A stretch of 64,000 bases of DNA from the NCBI GenBank assembly GCA_963752345.1, contig CAVVYA010000002.1:868001-932000 (forward strand), given 5' to 3'. Each line of letters begins with the position of its first letter. Position 1 is the first letter of the stretch. Shown here piece by piece: positions 8,591 through 18,110 of the stretch. A program made the position numbers and the translations under genes. The stretch is from CAVVYA01 sp963752345 (GTDB taxonomy: Bacteria; Pseudomonadota; Alphaproteobacteria; SMXQ01). Under the pieces are notes generated by a model. That model worked only from the letters and a program-made list of their open reading frames with translations. It ran no database searches and had not been told where the DNA came from.

Positions 8591-11500
8591 ATGGGAATAA
8601 TGGCGAAAGCGGCTGACCCAGACGACACCTCCCTGACGAAACGCGCAATGCACCAAAGGCGGTGGAGAGGCCGGTTCATGACGGCCGAAACCCTCGCCCT
8701 CGCGCTATTCTACTTTTGCCTCGCCTGGGCATCGTTCTCCTTCGCCCGGAGCAGCGACACCATCGCGGCGATCTGGCCGCCTTCGGGGGTGCTGCTGGCG
8801 GTTCTGCTGCAGAGCCCGCAAGCCCGTTGGCCGACTTACGCCGGAATCGCGCTGCTCGCCAGCCTCGCCGCCGGTATTGCCCATATCGACTCCTGGCAAA
8901 TTTCGCTCGGCCTGGCTCTGGCCAGCGTGATCGAGTCCGTGGTCGCGGCCTACGTGCTGCGTCGCCTCGTCCCTGGTGATTTTCGCCTGACGGGACTCCG
9001 GCAATTGGTCGCGTTGTTCGGGATCGGCTCGCTTGCCGCGGGCTGCAGCGGTGCGGTCATCAGCGGCTTCGTCTTCTATTTCGCCCATGGCGATGATTTC
9101 TGGCAGACATGGACCAACTGGTGGCTCGCCGTCACGACCGGCATTCTCGTCATCAGCCCTTTGCTGTTGACGTGGCGCGATCCGAGTTCGCGCCTGGTGT
9201 TCTCGAACCGGCGTGAATTGCTCGAAGCGGGGGTCACATTGCTCGTGGTGGCCCTCCTGACCGCCGCCATCTTCAGTCAGCCGGCCGTGCCGCTGCTTTT
9301 CCTCATCATGCCCCCGGCAATCTGGACCGCATTCCGCTTCGGCGTCTTCTTCACATCGTTTGTCTGCCTCATGGTCGCGCTGATCAGCATCGGCATGACC
9401 TGGCTCGGCAGCGGACCGATAGTCGGTTTGGCCATTGGCCCGCTTGACCTCGAACTGCGCATCCTGCAGGGCTTCCTTGCGCTCATGACCTCATCGTCCC
9501 TGATGCTCGCTGTCGCCTGGGAACGGAGCCGCGCGGCGCAGCGGGAACTCTTGCTGAGCGAGGAACGCTTTCGCGACTTCGCCGAATCGACGTCCGACCG
9601 CTTCTGGGAGACTGACGAGAACCATCGCTACACCTGGATCTCGCGCCCGGGCCGCACCACCGGCCGCGATATCGACGCCCTGCTCGGCAAAACCAGAATG
9701 GAATTGGCCGGCGGCGACCCGACGCGCGACGAAATCTGGCGCGCGCATTACGAGGATATCGAAGCACACCGGCCGTTCCGTGATTTCCATTACAGCACGC
9801 GCACCGAGAACGGCCGAATCCAATACCGCCGCGTCAGCGGCAAGCCGATGTTCGATGAAAACGGCGCGTTCAAGGGTTATCGCGGCACGGTCGCAGGCGT
9901 CACGCACAGCATGGAAACCGAGCTTTTGGCGACCCAGCTCGGCCGCATCATCGAGGAGTCGCTCAACGAGATCTACGTGGTCGACGCCGACAGCCTGCGC
10001 TTCCTGCTGGTCAATCATGGCGCGCGCGACAATCTCGGCTATTCGATGGACGAGTTGCGCCACCTGTCGCCAGTCGATATCTGCGCCGACCTGAACTTCG
10101 ACCAGCTGAGAGGAATATTTCGCCAGCTCGACGCCGAGGATCGCGGCAAGCTGACCATCGAGCTCGCACACCGGCGCAAGGACGGCACGACCTACGACGT
10201 GGAGGCGCATCTCCAGCGCGTCGTCGTCGGTCAGATGCCGCCGGTCTACGTCGCCGTCGTGCTCGATATCACCCGCCGCAAGGAGGTGCAGGCGGAGTTG
10301 GCCGCCAAGTCGCTCCTGCTACGCACGACCCTCGATACCATGGCGCAGGGAATTTGCGTCTATGACGGCAACCTCCGCCTGGTGGCGTTCAATCAGAAAT
10401 ACATCGACCTGCTCGGATATCCCGACGGCTTCATCCAACTCGGCGGCCGGCTCGAGGATCATCTGCGCAACAGCGCGTCGCGTGGACTGTTCGGCAAGGG
10501 CAATCCCGAGGAACACATCGCCGAGCGCGTGCGCCTCGCGCAATTGGGACTCTCGGCGCGCCGCGTCTATCACCGGCCGGATGGGGTGGTGATCGTGTCT
10601 CACCGGCGCCCGATGCCTCTGGGCGGGTTCGTCACGACGTTTTCCGACATCACCCAACGGCAAACCGCCGAGGAAGCCCTGCAACTGTCGACCTTGGAAT
10701 TGCAGGACATCAAGGCCAGTTTCGAAGCCGCGATCAAAGCCAGCCGGCAAATTCTCTACGACTGGAATACGCTCGACGATACGGTCAAATGGGACGGCGA
10801 AACGGATCTCATCCTCGGTTATACGGCGAAGGAATTGGAAGGGCTGCCCGACTGGATGGAATTGATCCATCCCGACGACCGTCGCACCTTCGTCAGGGCG
10901 CGCGCTCAAGCGGTCATGAGTCAGGATGTCCTGTCGCTGGAATATCGCGTCTGCCGCAAAGACGGCCGCTACATTCCGGTGGCCGATCGCGGCGTGTTCC
11001 TCGCCGGCACGCCCGGCGGCGCTAAGCGCATCGTCGGCTTCATCTCCGACATGTCGGCCCAGAAGGCTACCGAGGAAGCGCTCCGCCAAAGCGACAAGCT
11101 GCTGGCGGTCGGCCAGTTGACCGGGGGCATCGCTCACGACTTCAACAACCTGCTGGCCATTATCCTCGGCAACATCGAGCTGCTGAACGAGGATCTGGGT
11201 AGCGACACCACGCACCAGCGGCATATCCAAACGGCATTGACGGCCGCTCATCGCGGTGCCGCCCTAACTCAGCGTTTGCTCGCCTTCGCCCGCAAACAGC
11301 CGTTGGAGCCGCGCACGACCCAAGTCAATCATCTGGTCAGCGAAATGTCCGAACTGCTGCGGCGTTCGCTCGACCCGTCGGTTTCCCTCGATATGGTCCT
11401 CGCCGACGACCTGTGGTTGACCAGGATCGATCCGAGCGGGTTGGAAAACGCGCTTCTCAACCTCGCGCTGAATGCGCGCGATGCCATGCCGAGAGGCGGC

Positions 11501-12238
11501 ACGCTCACGCTCGAGACCCGCAATGTCCGTCTCGACAAGAAATATGCCGCCCTTCACCAGGAGGTTCGCCCCGGCGAATATGTGATGCTGTCGGTGACCG
11601 ATACGGGCGCCGGTATGGCACCCGATATCCGCGATCGCGCGTTCGAGCCGTTCTTCACCACCAAACCTGTCGGTCAGGGCAGCGGCCTCGGGCTCCCGAT
11701 GGTCTACGGGTTCGTCAAACAGTCCCAGGGACATGCCCAAATCGACAGCGAAGAAGGCGTCGGCACCACGGTGAAGCTCTACCTGCCGCGCGACGAGAGC
11801 GAGGCATCGCAGGAGGTTGCGGCCCCGGCGGCCGAGCACGGGGTCGGCGGCGGCGAACGGGTACTCGTGGTCGAGGACAACGAGGATGTTCAAAACCTGA
11901 CCAACCTCGTGCTTAACGGGTTGGGATACCGCACAGTTCTTGCCGGCGATGCCCGGGCGGCGCTCGACATTCTGGCCGTCACCCCGGATATCGACGTGTT
12001 GTTCACCGATGTGGTGCTGCCGGGAGGCACCAACGGATTCGAACTGGCTCAGCAGGCTCGTGCCCTGCGGCCACGCCTAAAAGTCCTTTACACTTCCGGG
12101 TACACGAACAATGCTATCATGCAGAGTGGCGCCGCTGACGATACGATCGTGCTCATAGCGAAGCCTTATAGAAAAGCCGATTTGGCGCAAAAAATGCGCC
12201 AGGTACTCGCGAAGGAGAGCGCCAATGGCGAGCGCTAA
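8591..12238 (+). CDS. MASE1/multi-PAS hybrid sensor histidine kinase
   Basis: About 1215 residues. An N-terminal MASE1-type membrane sensor (roughly eight helices) is followed by about four PAS domains, the first with FWETDENHRYTW. Then come a phospho-acceptor helix (GGIAHDFNNLL, H849 from this start), an ATP lid with N box (NALLNLALNARD), DTGAGM and GSGLGLPMVYGF, and a C-terminal receiver with phospho-acceptor D1140 (TDVVLPGG). It would pass a membrane or cytosolic signal to its own receiver and probably to the single-domain regulator that overlaps its end. A frame is open from ATG 8540, but a TATAAT at 8554 favours ATG 8591 or 8600; neither has a strong Shine-Dalgarno. Confidence 0.88.
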   Translation: MGIMAKAADPDDTSLTKRAMHQRRWRGRFMTAETLALALFYFCLAWASFSFARSSDTIAAIWPPSGVLLAVLLQSPQARWPTYAGIALLASLAAGIAHIDSWQISLGLALASVIESVVAAYVLRRLVPGDFRLTGLRQLVALFGIGSLAAGCSGAVISGFVFYFAHGDDFWQTWTNWWLAVTTGILVISPLLLTWRDPSSRLVFSNRRELLEAGVTLLVVALLTAAIFSQPAVPLLFLIMPPAIWTAFRFGVFFTSFVCLMVALISIGMTWLGSGPIVGLAIGPLDLELRILQGFLALMTSSSLMLAVAWERSRAAQRELLLSEERFRDFAESTSDRFWETDENHRYTWISRPGRTTGRDIDALLGKTRMELAGGDPTRDEIWRAHYEDIEAHRPFRDFHYSTRTENGRIQYRRVSGKPMFDENGAFKGYRGTVAGVTHSMETELLATQLGRIIEESLNEIYVVDADSLRFLLVNHGARDNLGYSMDELRHLSPVDICADLNFDQLRGIFRQLDAEDRGKLTIELAHRRKDGTTYDVEAHLQRVVVGQMPPVYVAVVLDITRRKEVQAELAAKSLLLRTTLDTMAQGICVYDGNLRLVAFNQKYIDLLGYPDGFIQLGGRLEDHLRNSASRGLFGKGNPEEHIAERVRLAQLGLSARRVYHRPDGVVIVSHRRPMPLGGFVTTFSDITQRQTAEEALQLSTLELQDIKASFEAAIKASRQILYDWNTLDDTVKWDGETDLILGYTAKELEGLPDWMELIHPDDRRTFVRARAQAVMSQDVLSLEYRVCRKDGRYIPVADRGVFLAGTPGGAKRIVGFISDMSAQKATEEALRQSDKLLAVGQLTGGIAHDFNNLLAIILGNIELLNEDLGSDTTHQRHIQTALTAAHRGAALTQRLLAFARKQPLEPRTTQVNHLVSEMSELLRRSLDPSVSLDMVLADDLWLTRIDPSGLENALLNLALNARDAMPRGGTLTLETRNVRLDKKYAALHQEVRPGEYVMLSVTDTGAGMAPDIRDRAFEPFFTTKPVGQGSGLGLPMVYGFVKQSQGHAQIDSEEGVGTTVKLYLPRDESEASQEVAAPAAEHGVGGGERVLVVEDNEDVQNLTNLVLNGLGYRTVLAGDARAALDILAVTPDIDVLFTDVVLPGGTNGFELAQQARALRPRLKVLYTSGYTNNAIMQSGAADDTIVLIAKPYRKADLAQKMRQVLAKESANGER

Positions 12239-12593
12239 ACGTCTTCTCGTAATCGATGATGAACCCGCGTTCGGCAGCTTCGTGAAGGAGGTTGCCGAGG
12301 GCCTGGGCTACGACGTGCGGGTCACCGCCAAGGCGGACGAGTTCGCCGATACCTATGAAACGTTCGATCCCACGGTGATCGTGCTGGACGTGGTCATGCC
12401 GGAAGTCGACGGCATCGAACTGGTGCAATGGCTCGCGCAGGAAAAATGCAAGGCCAAGATCGTCATCGTCACCGGCTACAATCCGCATTACGCCGACGCC
12501 GCCAAGCGACTCGTCTCCGCCGGCGATCTGCCGAGCGTCATGACGCTGACCAAGCCGGTCAGCCTGGCCGATCTGCGCGCCGCGCTATCCTGA
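12225..12593 (+). CDS. Single-domain response regulator
   Basis: A 122-residue stand-alone receiver: acidic pocket D11, D12 and E13; phospho-acceptor D55 (VLDVVMP); VTGYN and the lysine of LTKPV near the end. There is no output domain, so it acts by protein contact or as a phosphate shuttle. Its ATG lies 14 bases inside the end of the hybrid kinase gene, so the two are co-translated and are very likely partners. Confidence 0.92.
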   Translation: MASAKRLLVIDDEPAFGSFVKEVAEGLGYDVRVTAKADEFADTYETFDPTVIVLDVVMPEVDGIELVQWLAQEKCKAKIVIVTGYNPHYADAAKRLVSAGDLPSVMTLTKPVSLADLRAALS

Positions 12594-12905
12594 TCGCCAC
12601 CTCCCGATCAACTACATCTGGTAGGAATTCTCTGGAATTCGTCTACCCGTTCATATAACCTTCACAAAGGCCGTGTAGTTTGACATGGCCCTCAGTTGGT
12701 AACGGGTCGGAGCGCTTGCAGTACAAGCTCTATCCAGAACAACCATTCACGATCGCTGCTTCCATCGCGGATGCCGAGCCACCGGTTTCGCCCCTGCCCG
12801 TCAGCAGCCTAGCAATTCGCCATCTTCGCCGCTTTGTCCGCGCCTCCCTTCGGGAGGCGTCTTCGTTCGTGCGTTCGTTTTCCGCTCCCCAATCAGGAGG
12901 TGTTC
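12594..12905. other. Intergenic region with hairpin, no protein gene seen
   Basis: 312 bases between the response regulator and phoH. A TTGACA-like hexamer occurs at 12680-12685 without a clear -10, and a perfect hairpin lies near the end. The phoH promoter should be here, and the part before the hairpin could encode a small RNA, but I see no known family. Confidence 0.4.
12841..12870 (+). terminator. Hairpin with T-rich tail
   Basis: CGCCTCCC and GGGAGGCG form a perfect 8-bp stem over a TTC loop (12841-12859), followed by a T-rich stretch. It is a plausible intrinsic terminator ahead of phoH, for the kinase/regulator transcript or a small RNA. The T tract is interrupted, so efficiency is uncertain. 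Confidence 0.5.
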
Positions 12906-13655
12906 ATGGCTAAACGGTCCCAGCGCCAATCTACCGCGGTACGGCAGGCCCCTACCGTAAAGGCGGAGGTTCATCCACTGTTTCCCCATGGTGGCGCTAC
13001 CGAGATGTTCGACGATTCGGGCCGGGACAGAAGCTATGTGCGCAACGTACGCCCCCTGAGCGACAACCAGCGTCGCCTGATGGAAGCGATCGACAAGCAC
13101 AATCTGGTGGTCACCCTCGGGCCGGCGGGCACCGGCAAGACCTATATCGCCATCGCCAAGGCCGTCGAGGCGCTCGAGCAAGGCCGCATCGAGCGCATCA
13201 TGCTGTCGCGTCCGGCTGTCGAGGCCGGTGAAAGCCTGGGCTATCTGCCGGGCGATCTGGAAGAGAAGCTCGCCCCCTATCTGCGCCCGCTCTATGACGC
13301 TTTGAGCGACCGGGTGGGCCGCAAACGGCTCAAGAACCTGCTGACAGAGGGGTCGATCGAGATCGCGCCGGTCGCCTATATGCGCGGCCGCACGCTGAAC
13401 AATGCCTTCATCGTGATCGACGAGGCGCAGAACTGCACCTACGGGCAGATCAAGATGCTGCTGACCCGGCTGGGCTGGCATTCGACCATGGTGCTGACCG
13501 GCGATCCGGACCAGACGGACCTGCTACCCGGCATGTCGGGGCTTTCGGAGATCGCGACGCGGCTGGAGACTCTGCCCGACCTCGCGGTGGTGCGCCTGCG
13601 CGATTGCGACATCGTGCGTCATCCGCTGGTCGCCAGCATGCTCACGGTCTTGTAG
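12906..13655 (+). CDS. PhoH family ATPase
   Basis: A 249-residue P-loop ATPase of the PhoH family. Walker A is GPAGTGKT and Walker B is FIVIDEAQN, followed by the family sequence TGDPDQTDL. The length matches short PhoH proteins without the extra RNA-binding or PIN domain. PhoH proteins are linked to phosphate starvation and RNA metabolism; the precise reaction is unsettled. ATG 12906 is chosen because AGGAGG ends five bases upstream and the protein aligns from MAKRSQ; the longer open frame from 12834 has no support. Confidence 0.9.
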   Translation: MAKRSQRQSTAVRQAPTVKAEVHPLFPHGGATEMFDDSGRDRSYVRNVRPLSDNQRRLMEAIDKHNLVVTLGPAGTGKTYIAIAKAVEALEQGRIERIMLSRPAVEAGESLGYLPGDLEEKLAPYLRPLYDALSDRVGRKRLKNLLTEGSIEIAPVAYMRGRTLNNAFIVIDEAQNCTYGQIKMLLTRLGWHSTMVLTGDPDQTDLLPGMSGLSEIATRLETLPDLAVVRLRDCDIVRHPLVASMLTVL

Positions 13656-13668
13656 CCAGGAACCAACC

Positions 13669-13705
13669 GGTGCGCCACGCCGCGTCACAGCCGGCGCGGC
13701 GCACC
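13669..13705. terminator. Stable hairpin after phoH
   Basis: GGTGCGCC and GGCGCACC pair perfectly, and an inner CGCC/GGCG pair extends the stem across one mismatch. No T run follows, so it may be a Rho-dependent or mRNA-end-protecting hairpin rather than a classical terminator. Confidence 0.4.
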
Positions 13706-13754
13706 GCCGTCACGGGTTGACGCCGCCGGCGGCGACGCGGCCGGTCTCCCGGCG

Positions 13755-13895
13755 TCACATATCGTCGCGCTGGTATTGCTCCTGCTTCAGGCGCTCTTCG
13801 AGTTCGCGGCGCTTGCGCGCCATTTCCTCGCGCTTCTTGTCTTCGTCATCCTGCCCGGCTTTGGGCGGTTGCGGCGCTTTGGGGTCATCGCTCAT
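13755..13895 (-). CDS. Small charged hypothetical protein
   Basis: A 46-residue, very hydrophilic protein starting MSDDPKAPQPPK, with a lysine/arginine/glutamate-rich stretch (residues 19-40) that should form a single charged helix or coiled coil. I prefer the ATG at 13895, preceded by GAGGAG, over the longer frame from 13937. Function unknown; no family recognised. It lies alone between phoH and the methyltransferase gene. Confidence 0.6.
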   Translation of the reverse strand: MSDDPKAPQPPKAGQDDEDKKREEMARKRRELEERLKQEQYQRDDM

Positions 13896-14040
13896 GAGGG
13901 CTCCTCGCTGGTGTAAGTGCGGGCTGGTCAAGGCCACGTCGTCGAACGGATGTTAATCGGATTTTCGATGATGCCAAGCATCGAACAAAAACTTCGACGC
14001 CCCGCTCGTTCGGAGGTTTTGCCCGATCGTGCCGTCGTGA

Positions 14041-14925
14041 TCAGCCACGGCTCGCACGCCACGGCAGCTCCGTCGTTCCGGTCGCCGAACCGCTGCGCTC
14101 CGTGCCGGTGACGACACCGCCATCGACCTCGCCGCGAAAATCCCACCGCACGGTGCGGCCGCCTTCGCGGATCGGCACCCAGAACGTCAGTTGGGCGCCG
14201 CGCAGCTTGCCATCGCGAATCTCAATCGGCCGCAGGCTGTCGGTGGCCAACGTGCCGGCAACCTCCTGATAAGTCTGACGCAGGGTGAGCACATGGCGCT
14301 GATTGACGCCGCCGCGCTGCCCGGTCCACCGCCAATCTCCCTCGACCTTCGCGGGGATATACCACAGGAATATCCAGGTATCGCCGTAGTGCTCCTTGGT
14401 CATCAGCTGCCGCTGCTGGTCCGGCCGCCAGTCCGCCATATCGTGGAAATGAGAAACGATTCGCGTGCCGGGCTTGAGATCGAGCAGCTTCGGACGCAGA
14501 TCGATATTGACCTTCGGGAAGAGAAACATGGTGATGACCGTCGCCTGGCTCAGGTCCGTCTTGAAGATGTCCTGCTGCTGGAAGGCGACACGATCGGCCA
14601 CGCCGGCTGCTTGCGCGTTCGCGATGCTGCGCTTGACCAGGTCGGGATTGAGGTCGACGCCGAGTCCGCGCGCGCCATATTTCTTGGCAGCCGTTATGAC
14701 GATGCGGCCATCGCCCGAGCCTAGATCGATGACGAAGTCCTGCGGCGAGACCTGCCCGATGGCGAGCATGCCATCCACCACATTGTCGGGAGTCGGCTCA
14801 TAGGGCACGACGATGCCGCCTTGCGGCGGCGGCCCGAAGACGATCTGCGCGCGTGCTCCGCCAGCGGCCGCGCAGAATGCCAGAACGGCCAGGACAACGA
14901 GCAGCATTCGATTGGTGGCAGCCAT
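14041..14925 (-). CDS. Class I SAM-dependent methyltransferase with N-terminal signal peptide
   Basis: A 294-residue protein. Residues 1-26 form a signal peptide (MLLVVLAVLAFCAAAGGARAQ), placing the rest outside the cytoplasmic membrane. The mature part opens with VPYEPTPDNVVDGML and the SAM-binding motif DLGSGDGRI, followed by GVDLNPDLV and a second acidic loop. This resembles small lysine-methyltransferase-like (FAM173/L11-like) enzymes. The C-terminal part after about residue 180 is beta-rich and not recognised. SAM is not known to be available in the periplasm, so either the leader is a membrane anchor or the protein has another role. Divergent from arfB. Confidence 0.8.
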   Translation of the reverse strand: MAATNRMLLVVLAVLAFCAAAGGARAQIVFGPPPQGGIVVPYEPTPDNVVDGMLAIGQVSPQDFVIDLGSGDGRIVITAAKKYGARGLGVDLNPDLVKRSIANAQAAGVADRVAFQQQDIFKTDLSQATVITMFLFPKVNIDLRPKLLDLKPGTRIVSHFHDMADWRPDQQRQLMTKEHYGDTWIFLWYIPAKVEGDWRWTGQRGGVNQRHVLTLRQTYQEVAGTLATDSLRPIEIRDGKLRGAQLTFWVPIREGGRTVRWDFRGEVDGGVVTGTERSGSATGTTELPWRASRG

Positions 14926-15058
14926 ACCCTTCCCTTCTTCTTCGACGACCGGCAAACCCTGCAGAGGAGTTTTCCTGCATCGCGCACATGCTGTTATGCT
15001 GACCATAACACGCGATCGGCACGCTCCGCGCGCGCACCGTGACCTGGATTGCAAACCG

Positions 15059-15481
15059 ATGATCGAACTGGCCCCTGGACTGACGGTTGACGAAAAGGAT
15101 CTGACTTGGAAATTCGTCCGCGCCTCAGGCCCGGGCGGACAGAACGTCAATAAGGTGTCGAGTGCGGTCGAACTGCGGATCGATCTCGCCCGTATCGTCG
15201 GCCTGCCTGCCGACGCGCTGACCAGGCTGGTCCGGCTGGCCGGCCATCGGTTGAACCAGGACGACGTCCTCATCATTCAAGCCCAACGCTTTCGCAGCCA
15301 GGAACGCAACCGGGCCGATGCGCTCGAACGGCTGTCGGCCCTGCTGCAGCAGGCGATGGTGCGGCCGAAGACGCGCCGGGCCACGCGGCCCACCAAGGGT
15401 TCCAAGGAACGCCGGCTGAAAGGCAAGACCGAACGCAGCCGCACCAAATCGATGCGCGGCCGCGTGCGTCACAGCGACTGA
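15059..15481 (+). CDS. arfB: Alternative ribosome-rescue factor, peptidyl-tRNA hydrolase
   Basis: A 140-residue release-factor-like protein. The catalytic GGQ lies in GPGGQNVNK near residues 25-33. The C-terminal 40 residues are very rich in lysine and arginine, as needed to enter the empty mRNA channel of stalled ribosomes. It lacks the stop-codon recognition domain of RF1/RF2. It hydrolyses peptidyl-tRNA on non-stop ribosomes. ATG 15059 gives the family's normal N-terminus (MIELAPGLTV); the longer frame from 14813 crosses the divergent promoter region and is not supported. Confidence 0.93.
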   Translation: MIELAPGLTVDEKDLTWKFVRASGPGGQNVNKVSSAVELRIDLARIVGLPADALTRLVRLAGHRLNQDDVLIIQAQRFRSQERNRADALERLSALLQQAMVRPKTRRATRPTKGSKERRLKGKTERSRTKSMRGRVRHSD

Positions 15482-15527
15482 CCGCGATCACGCCGCACCG
15501 GTGCGGCGGCCGACGGCAGGCACGCGT

Positions 15528-16562
15528 CTATTGCTGCTTCATCGCCTTGATCAGACGGTCGACGATCGGTTTCGGCGTCGCGTACATCTTGGTGACGAGA
15601 TCCTGCACCTCCTCGCCCGTCGCGGTGGAGATGTCGATTTTGGTTTTTTCGGCGTCGGCCAGAAAGTCCTTGTCCTTCATGGTGGCGTCGAACGCGGCGC
15701 GCAGGGCCTTGACGGTCGGCGCCGGCACGCCCGGCGGCAGCAGGAAGGCCCGACCGATATCCTGCTGGCCGATCATCAACTCGAGCAACTGTTTGTCAGC
15801 CGGGTTCTTGACGAAATCCCAGGTCGGCGGCACGCCCATCTTGTCGAGTTCCGCATCGCGACTCATGCCGTTCTGCACGACGATGTTGGCGCTCTTGTCC
15901 TTCAGCCAATGGGGGACCTGGGTTTTCAGGCTCGACCACGCCCAGCCGCACAGGCCCTGCACTTCGCCGCGCTCGACCGCGAGCGTGATCTCGCGCGTGC
16001 CCTTGTAGCCCTTCACAATGCGGAATTTGGTGCCCAGCACGTCATTGAACACGGCGGGATAGTCGACCGTCGAGCCGCCGTCGGAGCTCGCCGCGAGGAT
16101 GACCTCGGTCTTCATCGCGTCGGCGAAGCTCTTGACCGGAATGTTGGCGGCGAAGGCGCAGACCCGCACTTCCTTGTTGGCGGTGCCGAGATACTGGAAT
16201 TTCGGCGGATCGAACTTCAGCCCGCGCTCCGGCTCGAGCAGCGGTGTCATGATCGCGCCGGGGAAGACGATGCCGAACACGGTGCCGTCTTTGGGTGCGG
16301 TGTTATAGAGGAAATCGGCCGCCTTGTTGCTGCCGGCGCCCGGCATGTTCTTCGCTACGATATTCGGCTGACCGGGAATGTGCTTCGGCATGTGACGCGC
16401 CAGCGCGCGAGCGTAAATGTCGTAGCCGCCGCCCACGTCGCCGCCGATCACCAAATCGATGCTGCGGCCTTTGTACAGGCTCTCCACGCTCGACTGAGCT
16501 TGGGCGCTGGTGACGAAGGCCACCGATAGGGCGACGATCCATAGCCCCGCGATCTTGATCAT
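15528..16562 (-). CDS. TctC/Bug-family periplasmic solute-binding protein
   Basis: A 344-residue secreted receptor: signal peptide to about residue 23 (SAQAQ), ligand loop GGDVGGGYDIYARALARH, NMPGAGSNKAADFLYN, and the C-terminal conserved AEKTKIDIS segment. GGAGGAG precedes the ATG. It belongs to the same subtype as the receptors at 16856, 3899 and 46481. No TctA/TctB genes are near. The ligand is unknown; Bug proteins bind carboxylates, amides or aromatic acids. Its neighbour at 16856 is a diverged homologue, so this may be an old tandem duplication. Confidence 0.9.
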   Translation of the reverse strand: MIKIAGLWIVALSVAFVTSAQAQSSVESLYKGRSIDLVIGGDVGGGYDIYARALARHMPKHIPGQPNIVAKNMPGAGSNKAADFLYNTAPKDGTVFGIVFPGAIMTPLLEPERGLKFDPPKFQYLGTANKEVRVCAFAANIPVKSFADAMKTEVILAASSDGGSTVDYPAVFNDVLGTKFRIVKGYKGTREITLAVERGEVQGLCGWAWSSLKTQVPHWLKDKSANIVVQNGMSRDAELDKMGVPPTWDFVKNPADKQLLELMIGQQDIGRAFLLPPGVPAPTVKALRAAFDATMKDKDFLADAEKTKIDISTATGEEVQDLVTKMYATPKPIVDRLIKAMKQQ

Positions 16563-16796
16563 TGCGTTCTCCTCCCTGACGAAGCGGCCCTGCGCCTTGC
16601 GCCGGTCCAGCCGCCCCTGTTCTTGTTGCGGCTTATCATAATTGTGCTTCGGAACAAAGAGATAGAGGTTTTAACTCGACATTAAGGTGTAGCCGTATAT
16701 CTTTAGTCGTAGGCTATTTCGTTTGTGATAGCCAGCCGAGGCCGGACAATTATGGCTTGCTGGACGGAGACGGCGCGCGGCCCGTCCGAGCCAAGC

Positions 16797-16831
16797 GGAA
16801 AAACGCCGCGCCGGCGTGACCCGCGCGGCGT
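16797..16831 (-). terminator. Intrinsic terminator of the 16856-17920 receptor gene
   Basis: On the minus strand, ACGCCGCGC and GCGCGGCGT form a perfect 9-bp stem (16803-16811 with 16823-16831) followed directly by TTTTT. It lies 25 bases after the stop of the TctC-type gene. Confidence 0.8.
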
Positions 16832-16855
16832 CTTCCCAACGCTCGCTTCAAAGCA

Positions 16856-17920
16856 TCATTTGCCGGCTGGCGCGGTGATCGCAGCCGTCAGTTTGTCAGC
16901 CAATGCCTGCGGCGTCGATACGATGCGTTTGACGACGGCATCCACGGATTCGCCGGATGACACGTCGATTTCCAGCTTGGTCTTCTCCGCGTCGGCGCGG
17001 AATTCCGGATCCTTCGCCATGGCCATGAACGCGCTGCGCATCGCGGCCACGCGATCCTTGGGAATTTCCGGCGGCGCGACCACCGGCCGCGCCACGGCCT
17101 TCTGCGCCAGGAACAGTTCCATGACCTTGCGGTCGTCGGCGTTCTTGACGAAGTCGAGCGCCAGCGGCACATCGGGCAGATCCGGCTCCTTCTGCAGCGC
17201 GCCTTGCATCAGGATGCGGATTTTCTTTTCGGTGAGAAATTCCGGCCGCCGGGTTTTCACGTTGGACCACGACCAGTCGCCCAGCCCGTGCACCTCGCCG
17301 CGCTCCATGGCGAGCAGCACTTCGGACGTGCCCGGATAACCGCCGACGATACGGAATTTGGTCCCGATCAGCGCGTTGTAGAGCCGCGGTGTGGTTTCGG
17401 TGTCGATCGTCGGACCGGTTCCGCCGACGATGGTTTCGTGGGCGAACAAGTCCTCGATCGTCTTGATCGGCGAGTCGTGCCACACGACCGTAACGGCGGT
17501 TTCGGATGCCAGGTTGCCGATCCAGTTGAATTTCTCGACGTCGAACCGCACGCCCTGCGGGCTGGTCAGCTTCGCGGTCAGCATGCCGCGCTGCACCAGG
17601 CCCATCACGGTGCCGTCCTTCGCCGCGAGGTTGTAGAGATGATTGGCCGCCTGCAGGCTGCCGGCGCCCGGCATGTTCTGCACGACGAAGCCGGGATTGC
17701 CCGGGATGTGCTTGCCGAGGTGACGCGCGACCAATCGGCCTTGTGCGTCATAGCCGCCGCCCGGGCTCGATCCGACAATGACGGTGACCTGTTTGCCTTT
17801 GTAGAAATCCGCCACGGACTGAGCCTGGCCGGGCGTGCTCGCCAGACCCAAAGTTACGGCGCCCAAGGCAGCGCACGTGACCGCCTCCAGGATGTGAGCG
17901 GTATGGCGATCTCTGGTCAT
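16856..17920 (-). CDS. TctC/Bug-family periplasmic solute-binding protein
   Basis: A 354-residue receptor with an unusually long N-terminal leader (about 33 residues ending STPGQAQ), then GSSPGGGYDAQGRLVARH and NMPGAGSLQAANHLYN. GGGAGGG precedes the ATG. It shares with its downstream neighbour the tail motif AEKTKLEIDVSSGE. It has its own terminator, so it is not simply co-transcribed with 15528-16562. Divergent from a Cache-type hybrid kinase, which could sense the same kind of ligand (speculative). Confidence 0.9.
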   Translation of the reverse strand: MTRDRHTAHILEAVTCAALGAVTLGLASTPGQAQSVADFYKGKQVTVIVGSSPGGGYDAQGRLVARHLGKHIPGNPGFVVQNMPGAGSLQAANHLYNLAAKDGTVMGLVQRGMLTAKLTSPQGVRFDVEKFNWIGNLASETAVTVVWHDSPIKTIEDLFAHETIVGGTGPTIDTETTPRLYNALIGTKFRIVGGYPGTSEVLLAMERGEVHGLGDWSWSNVKTRRPEFLTEKKIRILMQGALQKEPDLPDVPLALDFVKNADDRKVMELFLAQKAVARPVVAPPEIPKDRVAAMRSAFMAMAKDPEFRADAEKTKLEIDVSSGESVDAVVKRIVSTPQALADKLTAAITAPAGK

Positions 17921-18110
17921 CTATCCCTCCCATTCATTATGGCCGCCAAGCTAACGGTATGCCGGCATCCTGACAAGAAGTCAGAGCGTAACACATTGAT
18001 ATCTATAGAACATGGTCGATCGACCGACATTCATAGTTTATTATCCTTAATTCGCGACAATAGCAGGCCCGACGATCTGCCCGGCGGAGTGCAGTCGCAG
18101 GGTTCGTTCA

